Origin: Labyrinthula sp. Ha
Lineage: Eukaryota > Sar > Bigyra > Labyrinthulida > Labyrinthulaceae
Assembly (NCBI GenBank): GCA_015227615.1
Contig: JAALGZ010000001.1
Span: 1,426,001 to 1,490,000, forward strand
Direction of reading: 5' to 3'
Length of the DNA stretch: 64,000 nt
This document shows positions 46,237 through 57,594 of this stretch, in pieces; within the stretch, counting starts at the first letter, position 1; each line of letters begins with the position of its first letter. The notes beneath the pieces are model-generated. The model was given only the letters and a program-made list of their open reading frames with translations, was not told the origin of the DNA and searched no databases. A program made the translations under genes and the position numbers.

Positions 46237-48650
46237 TTTGAGTACAGTTACGAGCTTAATACTTTTACCAGTATTAAGATAAATTGATAAGTTAACTATT
46301 GCCCAGAAACTTTTTGTTCTTTTCCCCTCAACGAACAAACAACTAAAGAAAAACATTTGGTTTAAACCTAGTGAAACTATTTTCGTTATACTGAGAGCTC
46401 ATTTTACATATACAAGTATTCTATACATCTTGCTCAATTTGATGAAAGCACAAAGATCAGTTCTTGCGTGAAGGCATCTTTCTATACCTGAAAATTGCTG
46501 CTTGGGAAAGATATATAAAATATCATTTTTTTTGAGCTGCATCATGCATCTTGGGTTCTCCTGAAGCTCAGATTTCCTTACTTGTTATTAAGGTAAATGG
46601 CGCAACACTTCCAATTTTCTTGTTCTTGTTGTTTTTTACTTAATTCTTAATTGAATACTAGATTAATCAGATACAGTTTTCTACGTTTTACTTAGGTTGA
46701 TATACACCTTAAAACTGTGAGCAGATGTGGTGATATTCAAGGCTTTAAACAATTGCTGTATTGCCACACTATTGGATATATTCTCTCTAGGTTCATAATC
46801 AGTTGACTTTTCGTGTAATAACAAGGGATAACGGTAATATATGTTACCGGTAGTATGCGGAAGGCGTAATTCTCGCTATGGAGCTTTGAGATACGCTTCT
46901 TACTCAGCAACTTTAACACAGGGTTCTTAGTATCACTTTATATATAGCAACTATAGCTGCACATATTATCCTATTTTTAAAGCCTCTTAAATTGGAATAC
47001 AACCAGTGTTCACCTTTACAGTGCATATGGGCAACAACAGTTTTAACTTACAATTATCTGTTGCTAAGGATAAAATTTCTCGAGGAATATCATCTAATAG
47101 AGAGTTGCACGGTTTAAAACAGCAAAATTTACTTGTGTGAATTAATTCTGTTTCTTCCCTTGGTATTCGTACCTTGAACTCGTTTGCTGACAGTAATTCT
47201 ATGAGAGGTGCAGCTTCAGACCATATCAACTTAATTTTGTTATCCCCTCCAGGGGTTTTCTTGGTAATAATAAGGTATTATTCACATCAGTTTTTTATGT
47301 AGAAAAATTTTAATCTATTGCCTTTTTCAATATTCATTCCACCTAATGTTCATTAGAAATACAAGAGTTATTATATTCCCATTACATTATTTCAATCTCT
47401 GACGGAGCTTGAGTAAAAGCCCTGTAAAATATGTCTCTAACAAGATATAGTACCGTCTCATCTCACCCATTTCCCTACAAACTCATCTGTGGAAACCATT
47501 GGTTTTCATATGTACCTATTAGGAGTCTGTGTGCTTAGAAAGGTGGTAGGCATATGAAGATAGCCCTAAATCAACCAGATTCCTCCTGAATATATGCAAC
47601 GCATTGACCGCCTCTATTTGGGTATTGAGAATCCCTGCAAAATTATCTTATTGTGACAAACTTCGGAAACATGTTCTGTAGTAGATAGAGCACATTCTGG
47701 TGTAGTAATTCTACTACCCGATCGTTCATTTTGCATATAGAAAACTGAAATTGTTTGTAGCTTTAGTAGACTTTACCTTAGAGCAACTTGTTTACCAAAT
47801 ATGTCTCATGGGCTGCACCTAGAATCAGCTTCTACGTCGAGTTATGACAACCGCAAGACTTCATCTAAGCTTTCCCATTCGCCTTCGAGTCTAACCTACC
47901 TGTGTTAGATGAAGAGTCGAGTTTATAGAAGACCCTGCATATTTTTAGTATGTCATGTTGCTATCACTATGCGAGTTCTGCACCAATAAACGATTTTAGT
48001 ATTTATTACCATCGCCATTTATATCGTATTCAACATTGATTATGTCTAATAGTGCAGTAGAGTATTCCTGAATACAGTTAGAATATTTTCTAATATATTC
48101 TCCTTAAAATAAACACCACTCTAGATTCTTTTTATCCCCAGGTCTTACTACAAAGAGCTATGGCAAATCATTAGATGGGAATCCGATGTTCCGAAGAGTC
48201 CATGTTGGCCTCTTCTTCTCTGTGCTCGTTAGATAGCTTTGAGGATGAGAGATTCCAGCAAGACTCTGCCTCAACAAATTGTGCTTTTTACACACACGTA
48301 TGAAAATCGAGCCCTCTCTCGTACCACATGTGTCTTTACCATCCGAGACCCGTAAGTTCTAGAACAGAGCATTTGAAAACCGAATTATAGAGTAGCAAAC
48401 CAAAAGTACAAGTAATATTTAAATGAGTTTTGTCAATTAGAATAAAATTCGACCAGCTCAACGAGCTCTAATACTTAGTCTCAAAACCAAGATGATCTTC
48501 AAAATGTGATATACCGGTAAACCATAACTTAAAAGAAGAAACCTTGAGGTAGTGTTCAGGAAAAGTGTACTTGTCAGGGGTCAATTCTTTTATAACTGTA
48601 GAAAGAGCAAAAAATCTTCAACTGACTCTGTGCTAATATGCAGAAACACG
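46237..48650. other. Unassigned stretch
   Basis: About 2.4 kb with no gene recognised. An 80-codon minus frame at 46,987-47,229 has no clear family features. Confidence 0.45.
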
Positions 48651-50260
48651 TAGTTCTAGGCAGTGTTAGAGAGTTCCAAAAGTGAGAATAATACTTGCCT
48701 TTTCTCTTTTGCGTTGTATGAGAGAGAGCTAAGATTGAAATTTAAAAACCAAAAGCAAATTTTGTCCTACAATGGGACTGGCATCTTGCCTAAGAAACAT
48801 TCTTGCAGCCTTTACACCTTGTACACGGGTATACAGGAAAGGTTCGGTGAATAGAAGTTACTAAATGTCCAGGATGAGGGCATTGGAGATACTATGACTA
48901 TAGCTAAGTTTAAAATGCGAGGATTAATACCGCAACTAATCTTTTGTAGGTAGTTATTATAAATTCTTCAGGTGACTCTCTATCATTTACTGTTTCTAGA
49001 TTTAATGGAGAAAGCATGAATAGAATATACCTGAAGGGTGCGATAGATACCATGACTAAAAAGATTGCAGCTATATACAGGATTAGTTAAATCCTCGGTA
49101 GATTAATACCCAAAGGGGTCTTGTTAGTGGATAATTTGTAAGTTATTATGAAGGGTTATATATTATCAATAATCGTTGGCTCCTGATATGTATGGCTGGC
49201 TCATGCATATGTGGCAGAATCAAAGGCAGTAATTGGAAAAACTTGCGGAGTTCTATGGTTACTACAGTCCATCCAAAGAATGAAGCATAGTTACAGATCT
49301 TGGATCACACTGCACTAACGACCTGTTGAAAAAGCTGCATGAGACGACGAAATTCATGCCTAATTATACGGTCTCATACGCAAGGTGAACTCATGGTCGA
49401 ATAAAAGTAGAATGGGAAAAGGTAACCAGATTCCCCAACAGCTTAACCTTGGACCATATGCTCCAATGAGACGAATGGCGTAGGGAACTGAGTACAATCA
49501 CAACAGCAGTCATTAAGTTGACACTATCAAGTAGCATGCTAGAGGACAGAGAGCATGCCAGCAGCGCTTCTTTGTTTTTTAATCATGAATATATATCTAA
49601 GGACCTTACCAAAACCAGATTCTTTGCTGAGATAACTCTTAGAGAAACGGGGGTGGTGATGGTACGACGATGCATCTCGATGAGGATAATTTATATAGGC
49701 TCTCAGGGCAGCTTTGTGAAAGTTTAGAGAAAATGCCTACGATAGTGTAAATTTCGCTAGCCTAATGAAGAAAATGTGGAGAACTTATTATAAAATACGG
49801 TACACGGGATTTCCAAGCACACTTCTAGTACAAGTGTGGGGCGTAGTGCTCGCATAGTACTAAGAGTACCCCACTGAGAGTAATATAAATAAATTAATAT
49901 GACATGGACAGCTCCAGAATATATAGCTACTTTCTGTCAATATGTCTAAGATACGCCTAGTTATTGGGAAACTGAGGTTGTGTAAGGGACCATTTTTTAT
50001 TTTTGCGACTCTGATGATACTGTGCCTGACGATACTTTGAGAAAAATATTCATCGATAATTGGGAAAATTTTCAGGCTAAAAAAGAGTTGACACCGACAC
50101 TTCAAGGGAGAATACAGGCTCCAGATAAGGTGCCGAGGCTTTGAACATTTTGACGATTTGTGGGAGCCGATGCTAACTATGCATAAAGATGATAAGAAAA
50201 TAGTAATGAGATTATTCTATGATAAGTGTTTACTCCAGCGCAATATGTGCACCTGCCACA
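48650..50260 (+). mobile_element. Ty3/gypsy integrase to chromodomain-like fragment (fossil)
   Basis: Plus-strand remnants with an integrase second-aspartate box (TDLGSHCTNDLLKKLHE, about 49,295), a third-carboxylate region just after it (about 49,390), and a later chromodomain-like line (FEHFDDLWEPMLTMHKDD, about 50,140). The arrangement fits a chromodomain-bearing gypsy element. It is heavily broken, with no LTR or RT found nearby, so the ends are approximate. Confidence 0.55.
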
Positions 50261-51129
50261 AGTTACCTAACTGGTTATAAAGCGGCTTACGAGCTCAAGT
50301 ATATGTTTTATCGATGCAATGATTTTAACTTCCCCTGTCATTTTACTAAGTAACGTACAGGAGGAACCGCTAGTGCGACGAAGAAGTGTACACTTTCCTA
50401 AGGAATGGACTAAGATAATCCATGATGTGCTGAAGTAATTAATCCTATGTTTTAGGATGGACAACTTTCTAAGTCTGCCACTTATATGTTGAATAAATCA
50501 ATCGCAAAGGTTTGTTTTTACCTACAAAGACATTTAGGGAGGATGGCTTTCGCTCTGCTTCGATAAGATCGTATTGACCTGGATAATGAAGACGAGTCTA
50601 CTGTAACGATGATAGCGAAGAATCTGCAGTGTCGTCAGAGATATGGTTCATTTAGCTCAGTTATAATATTAGTGAAAGAAATCATCACCTATGAGTTAAA
50701 AGGTATAAGAAAAACTTAAAGCAAATTTAGATTGAGCTGAAGACGCTGCTAGAAAATAATGTAAAATTCTAGATCTTGAAGCAATCAAATAGCAAGGGAT
50801 ATGCCTCTTTATTTCTTGGGAAATTATTTCAGAAGTCTTATATTTATTGCTTATTAACAATACAGATACATAGGAACATTCTACAGATTTTTGAAGAATT
50901 GCCTGTAGCACATGGAATAAGTAACGTATCTGAATTTGTTACTGCTGAATCCAAAATGCTAAAAGAAAAATATGTTAACTTGATAAATTCCTTTTGTCCG
51001 CATTTATTAGCGACATTTCTTTAACGTTATAGTTCTACTCAAACCTAATACAATGTTTCCATTATGGGTATTCATACCTACTAAATCAGCTTGGGATATA
51101 TTGCGGACGTGTATAACATTGATATATTG

Positions 51130-51225
51130 AGGTAGTGGCTGGTGTATGGGTTGATATTTTGTTAACGCATCCGTCTAAGCCGTGGGTTCAGTCGAACCTG
51201 GTAAAAGAAACTCGGGAATAATATG
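51130..51225 (+). repeat. tRNA-like (possible SINE) segment
   Basis: Reads TAGTGGCTGGTG (A-box-like), later TTAACGCATCCGTCTAAG, then GTGGGTTCAGTCGAACC (B-box-like, with GGTTC/GAACC inverted). This resembles D-arm, anticodon and T-arm parts of a tRNA but does not fold to a clean cloverleaf. Confidence 0.3.
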
Positions 51226-51774
51226 CTAGCAAAGTTATGATATAACTCTTGAGCTTGATTCCATAAAACTGGAACGTCTTGCATTGGAATATGAGTAGCG
51301 AAATACTCGTTCCATGTCGTCTTAGGTGAAATGGGTAACCGAGGATACGAAGTGTGTCACACTTGGAACTGGGCGGAGAGTATACCTAGTGGAAGAACGG
51401 GTTTCTCGCTATAGCATTACCACGAAAATTGTATTGCAATTTTGTTATTTTAGATGGAACTTTATTTGTTCTAAACATATGGATCACAGTAGCTAGGAAG
51501 TGTGTTTTCTTAGACCAGTGTTACAAAATCCTATCTAAAATTCTCGGTCAATAAAAGAAAGAAAATTAAGATTGAAAAAAGTACTAAGCTTCGCCTAAAT
51601 GTTTAAATCTTGTCGAAATTAAAATTTTAACGTTTGTTAGGCTAAAAATATCACCTTGCTAATCTCATCAATTATGAACACCCTGTGAACATGTCCTAAA
51701 TACCCCAGTGCTACAGGTGAAGATATATATATATATTTTTTTTTGTAAAATTTCAGATATTTGCATTCCAGGGC

Positions 51775-51870
51775 TTCCCAGTTGAGGAGGTTTAACTGGT
51801 TAAGTTTCTCTAAAACATATTTAAGAACATGAGTTTTTGATCAGGGATCGAGTTCAAGTCCTAGAATTTA
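51775..51870 (+). repeat. tRNA-like (possible SINE) segment
   Basis: TTTAACTGGTTAAG (D-loop/A-box-like), followed about 50 bases later by GAGTTCAAGTCC (B-box-like). The spacing suits a tRNA with a long variable arm or a tRNA-derived SINE head. No clear acceptor stem. Confidence 0.3.
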
Positions 51871-52649
51871 ACAAAACCACTCGTATGTCTAACTTATGTA
51901 GCTACACGATAAGACAAAAGGCGACACAACAAACTAAAGAAATATATCGCAGCAAACAAAATAGGAGTAATATTTCTAGAAAAATATTAGAAAAATTAAC
52001 TAATGAAAGTATAAAAGCATTCTCTTACCAGGTACAAGGGTAATCAGTTTTGGAAGGTAAATAATTTATTTGGTTGCACTATTTAGGTGAATTTCCAGAT
52101 AATAAGAGTACAACCTTGATTTATAAGTGCTTATTTTACCTCTCACTCAAATTTTAATAATAGCCTACAGTAAAGGCTTCCTCTCTCTGCAATCAATAGT
52201 TTTATGTCCGGCACATTTTCCAAGCAAGTTAAGAATCGACTTCATCCAGTATACAAGTGGGTGCTTGATCAAACTGAGTTTATATTTCTCTTGCTACATA
52301 AAGTGAACGGGTGGGGTAACATAGAATTCCTTGATGAAATGGCTTTGGAGTTGTTTAGCTAAAGGGTTGATGTGTCAGTGGGGCAAAATATTATCTAATG
52401 GTTTTAGCTGTATTTGTCTGTAGTCAAGGATGTTGTTGTTCTGGTTCTAAGTTCAGCGGGCGAAGGTTCTTGTAGTTAATCTGTATGCGAAGATAATGTC
52501 ATTAACTGTTTTTAGTCATTTTATCCGTGATTATGCAGCAAATATATGTCATATTTCCACAGCAATCTATTCACATTTCCTGTTTCATTTTATATTTTCA
52601 AAGATTAATATTGTGTAAGTGATAGCTTTAGAACCTTCTTTGGATCGAT

Positions 52650-55600
52650 ATCAGTTGTGCTATAAGAATCTTGAGTTAGAAAAAGTTTGATTCAATGAAA
52701 GAGTTGGTTGAAAATATGTATTTATGGAGTTTTCACCAAGTCCCCGAACTTTGTGTAATTACCAAGCAATTTTATGAGTAGTGCTTTAACCAATTTTAGC
52801 TCCGACTTTTTTTGGTTTTCTAGTTTTATTAGCATTGGATTTATTCCTTGCCAAACATTTATTATTTGATGTACTGTTGAGATTGGATTTTCCTCAACAG
52901 TTATATTTTCCGCTATTTCTACCCCTATATAAATGAAGCATTTTCCTCGATGCACATATATATTCAATACTGGTGTTTATTTGAGGTTCTACAGGAGATA
53001 GGGCAATATATATATATCGATTTATCACTCATGTTTCTGCTTTGGTGTTATCATGGTTTTTAGTTTGCATCTTCAAATTCCCTGAACTGAATCCAATGTT
53101 CATAGTAACATTGGGTAAGTTCAGCTCATTTTCAAAGTTTTGGCAGGTAACATCCTGAACCAGCTCATACATCTGTATAGTAGATAAGTTTTAGTGGCTG
53201 TTGTCGAATCATAATACACATGATCTCGATCTATTTACATTTTATTTGAAAGTTAAACTCAGAAGACTTCTTCAACAGAGATAATGAACTATGTAGTTAT
53301 ATAATATATTTCCTGATGAACCAGATATTAGCGACAAGCCCCGGAATGCTTTCGAAGCTAGCCTCCTTTTCTAGTTCATTATTTACGATTTTTTTAATTC
53401 CAGCCATGGTAGAATCTTAAACAACGACGAAGAGAGTTGGTTTCAATTAACATCAATGAAGAAGGTTTCGACTGACGCTTATTTTACTGACTTCTAAGTT
53501 TTTTTTTACCTAAATATTTCATATTTTTAAAAGTACACGAGAAAAGTAAGAAAGTTTAGTGATGTAGCAAGTTCAACCAAAGGTATATTTTGAATATATT
53601 ATACCTATAGCTATCAAAATATTCTCAGAAGTTAGTGAATAAATATTAAAACTTTCCCACTTCCTTTTGATATACCTTAAAGAAGGTTAGCAGCAGTCTA
53701 TTCTTTCACATATCTCGCCAGGTTATCAAGATTCAACCTAGTAAGACCAATTTATTTCTTAAACTAGAAGTCTCAGACTTTCTTTGATCTTCCTCATCAA
53801 GAGTTTGAAGGTGTGTTAAAGAGAGGTATCTGTCAATAGGTACTTAGATCCTATGAGTTTTTTCTTGTAAAGCATACTTCCTTTAGACGAGGATATATCT
53901 ATTATTTCTTTAACTCTAAGTGTAGATGTGTCAATAAAACTTTCACGTAATGGTCGCATAAGTTATTTTCTTACTATTTCTATGTTTGAGTGCTCATTTC
54001 CTTTTATGGTTGTACTCGGTTGATTTTTCGTTCTTCAGTTGATAAAGAACTAATTCAACTTCCTCCATGAAAGGCGGATGAGTTGGGACTAAGTTGCTTT
54101 TTTCTCTAGCTGGCTATCATATCCGTTCCATTGATTAGGATAATGGTTCTACGTAGTTTCCCAGCATGGTTAGAGGATATTTCAGCTCTGTTTCTGTCAC
54201 TCAACATTTTTTTTTCGTTTTGGGTTTTCAGCTTTTGGAATTTGCGTATATTCCTCGATATATATTATACTACTAGAAACATGTAACTAATGTTGTTTTT
54301 ATGGATCTCATATTTGTTTCGTTTAGTTCAACGTTTGAAAAAGTAGCTGTTGTATTGAATAGGGTCAGTCCTTATTATCTTATTCCTAGTTTTGAATTCT
54401 TCCCTAAGAAGCAACTGACATATCCTTATTTATATTTCAGAGAATAGTTCAGTTCATATTGAGACATTTCATTTCAATTTTGGGTATACTTTAAGAGATA
54501 TTGCTGCGGTAATGAATTTGTTGACGATTTTACCGAACTGTTCAAAACCCGTTTATTCTCGAAATTGTGATGTGCTTGAAGGAGTTTCACCATTGGCGAA
54601 ACACGTTTCACTTTTCTATTCGATTGTCCAACTGTTACCAAATTACCTCTTTTAATAGTTTCTTTCTATAATGAACTTTAAAGTATTCCAGGTACTTTAT
54701 GCATTGTTTTGATTTAGTTTCCCCGTGGGAACATTGATATATTTCAACAAGTATCGGTTGGTGGTCGTATCTTCTATTGCTTTGTGTTTTTGTTTCAAGT
54801 TATCTGATTACTTTGAACTTTGTTACATTTCGATATTTCCACCGTAGAATATCGACCAACTTCTTCCTGGTATTTTTTGTGGTTGAGGATTTTTGACGTG
54901 AAGAATTGTTTGAAAGTTATAGTATATTTGGCTATTTCCAAGAGGATGTTAACGATGTTTAGAGACTGTTCGCTCAAAAGTCTTACCAAATGATTACCAT
55001 TCCTGTGGCTTCACTATGTTAAAATATGTATTTCACTTTCCATGAAATAATTACTGTTGAGTTGGTAATTGAAGTTACCAAATATTAATAAAGCTCTCTT
55101 TTCTGTGTCCTGAAAAGACTTCCTTTGGGGTTTTTAGGGGAAAATTAAGTTCTTCATCTGTTTTTCATGTGTTTCGAATGTAGATTCTTAATTGAAGCAC
55201 TTATCTCTCTCATAAATAATTTTGCCTTCTATAATTCTCTCAATTTTGGTGACGATTCCAGCATCTTTTACTAAAGCATTGGTCAAGTAAAATGCTAGAT
55301 AACAATTTTTCTTCTTTAAAAGCTGAAGCAAACCAACTCAGAGTCTAGTAATTAACTCTCTGTAGTTTTATTGCTTCTGAAAATGGCATATACTGTCGAG
55401 CTTAAGAAGTTAAACTCACCAGGCAGGGCATGTTCCTCCGGGGATGTTAGTTTTCGAAGTGATAAGAAATTAACGTTCGGCGTGGTTAGTCTTGGAACAC
55501 AACTTTGTTCCTCCTTTTCTCCCGGCAGTGAGATTTTATTTATTTGTGATTAGTTTGAAGTTGTTCGCTGCACTTGGTGCTGGAAGCGCCCCACCTTAAA

Positions 55601-56290
55601 AAATTTCAATGTTGTTGATATGTATTCTTAAATCTTCATTAATTTCTGTGTTTAATAAGCTTTATAACTACTTCACCTTTTCTATGTTTAAGACAAAGAA
55701 AAATATTGAAATCCATTCTCATCTTCATCGAGGGTCGAGTCATGGGAGCTAGTTTTAAAGGCGTACGACACCCTAAACTTCATGGATCAAGTTTGATAAA
55801 AAGCAGAAGAAGATACTTTAACATTAAATTTTTAGATCTTATTATTGGCTTGGTACCTTGTAGCTAACCTCACTTTTTTCTCAGCTCCATTTATATTTTG
55901 TCTATAGGAAATCCCCATTCAGAGTACGGCTGATTTTGGCAACAGGAATTTCCATTATTTTGGGCAATTGTCCTGGCCAATAAAATTTCGAGGAGTTTGA
56001 CTTCGGATAGATAAACGAATCCAAATATAAAGATCTTGAAGCTATGGCAAAGCAAGTTTTAAAACCAAGCTATATTTCCAACATTCAATCTTACAAGTTA
56101 ACTATAGTTTCTAAACTTTTTGCTCGGAGTAGAAAGTGGGAAATGAACCATAATAAACTTCCTGGAGATGTGTTCTGGTTCCCAGCGTTGCCCAGCACAG
56201 TCTTGGAACACTAGAACATAATAAAAAAGTTCGCAGAACTCGTAATGAACTTAAAACACAAATAATGGCTATTTTGACTTGTTGAGTTCT
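52650..56290 (-). mobile_element. L1-like non-LTR retrotransposon, decayed
   Basis: Minus-strand pieces occur in LINE ORF2 order. The endonuclease region has THLQEVYY (about 56,170; LQE box) and LNGDF (about 55,910; GDF box). The RT fingers match GLTLFNTTATFSNVELNE (about 54,370; cf. RPISLLNTxYKIxSxVL). A degenerate palm box reads YYDSTT (about 53,210; cf. YADDTT), followed by SGNLKMQTKN (about 53,090; cf. SGLKxN). The thumb/post-RT segment is an open frame, YIGVEIAENITVEENPIS...INVWQ (52,722-52,967). Each match is weak alone, but order, strand and spacing are right. It is far more decayed than the LINE at 19.4 kb and looks like a different clade. It lies in the gap between the two M8 genes. 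Confidence 0.5.
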
Positions 56291-56415
56291 CACTCTGGGG
56301 CTGAATTGTAGAACCTAGTGTGATAACTGTTGGACACTATAAAATCTGTCACACTCCCCTTGAATCCAAAGCTTACCAAATAAAGAAACCAAATCAAAAC
56401 CACCACACGTTCAAA

Positions 56416-57432
56416 ATGACAACACCTTATATTTTCATACAATACAGACAAGTACCATTTGAAGCTTACCCTTTCCTTGGAGATGCTTTAGACTACTGGA
56501 ATAGAGCTGTAATTAGTCATCCACAAGCACCCAACTTTTCATGTTCGACTCCATTGAGTTTACTTCCAGACTGTGGTATTCCACTAAGTTTAGGACCTGG
56601 ATTTATTACAAGAGGTCTCTTTATTGTGGTAACCCATGAAACGTTAGATGGAATTGGTGGTTCATCTGCAGAAGGAAGACCATGTATCCAGCAAAATAAC
56701 ATCCCAAGAGTTGGAATTCTTAGATTAGATTCAGCCGACTTGGGTGGGTTAATCCTTTCTGGAAAATTATATGATATAGCAAGACGTGAAATGGCTTTCA
56801 TGCTAGGATTTGGTGTTAATTGGCGTGCTTATAATGTTGGTTCACCCTTTGCTTATACCTATTCGGGAGTAAATGGGAGAACAGGGTACGGAATTCTTGA
56901 TGGAAGTTTTGGAAGTCCATTTCCTCGTACAGAAACTAATCTATATTCTGAACTTATTGGAATTACCTGGTCTGAAGAAGTGTTTGATGATGAGTTGATG
57001 ACTGGATTTTTTGAACCAGGAAGTCCAGAGTACGTTTCAATCATGACACTAATGAGTTTTCAAGATTTAGGTTATATAATGAACCTTGGAGCAGCAGATC
57101 CAGGTTATACTCTACCTGGGTTTAACAGAGTAGCTACTAATTTAACTATTCTTAATAACTGCACGAGTGGGGACAGAAACTCTACATTAGTAAGTGTTAA
57201 ATGCACAGACACTACTGATATGCATGGGATAGATTTAAGAGGTAAGTTTGGTTCAGGGCGTGATTTGACAGAGGTTAAGAAGAATGAAGTTGTTGGATTA
57301 AGAGAAACTGGATTAGAGTATATTTGGTATTTGGGAGCGGCTTTTACTTTGATGGCATTAGCTGTTTATGGAGTGATGAGAAAGAAACAATCAAGTGAAC
57401 AAAAGAAGAACAATAAATTTGTTCAAGTATAA
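56416..57432 (+). CDS. Leishmanolysin-like (M8) paralogue without a zinc site (pseudoprotease)
   Basis: This 338-residue protein is colinear with the M8 protein at 45307: AxDYWNxAI, DGIGGSSAEGRPC, ILRLDSADLGGL, FDDELMTG, SIMTLMSFQDLGY and a C-terminal membrane segment (about 303-321) all align. The active-site helix HEMAHVIGIG is replaced by REMAFMLGFG (R124, E125, F128) and the third ligand His by T184 (ITWSEEVF). All three zinc ligands are thus lost while the general-base Glu and the fold landmarks remain. The frame is fully open and has its own stalk insert (about 245-300), so it looks like a maintained non-catalytic protein, not a decaying gene. No signal peptide is visible from the ATG at 56416; upstream the frame begins only at a GTG. 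It has a C/A-rich leader like its paralogue. Confidence 0.85.
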   Translation: MTTPYIFIQYRQVPFEAYPFLGDALDYWNRAVISHPQAPNFSCSTPLSLLPDCGIPLSLGPGFITRGLFIVVTHETLDGIGGSSAEGRPCIQQNNIPRVGILRLDSADLGGLILSGKLYDIARREMAFMLGFGVNWRAYNVGSPFAYTYSGVNGRTGYGILDGSFGSPFPRTETNLYSELIGITWSEEVFDDELMTGFFEPGSPEYVSIMTLMSFQDLGYIMNLGAADPGYTLPGFNRVATNLTILNNCTSGDRNSTLVSVKCTDTTDMHGIDLRGKFGSGRDLTEVKKNEVVGLRETGLEYIWYLGAAFTLMALAVYGVMRKKQSSEQKKNNKFVQV

Positions 57433-57594
57433 AATATTTAATATGAAAAGAGTTAACTCTTCAAGATCAATCTTATAGATTTGAACTTTATCTTCTCATC
57501 TTTCTAAATCTTATGAACATTCCAGAAAGGAACAGAAAGAAGCAAAATATGCAGATAGATATTCTTTTATTTATTATTGGGATGCTTACACTTT

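Larger units (their letters stand above)
50261..52640. other. Unassigned stretch with two tRNA-like segments
   Basis: No protein gene recognised. It includes a short AT run followed by a T-tract at about 51,724-51,744 and the two tRNA-like segments listed separately. Confidence 0.45.

Noticed and set aside
51130-51225. Functional tRNA gene
   Set aside because: A- and B-box-like words only; no acceptor stem pairing.
56320-56415. N-terminal extension of the second M8 protein
   Set aside because: It opens at GTG, not ATG, and the extension has no signal-peptide character; ATG 56416 is preferred.
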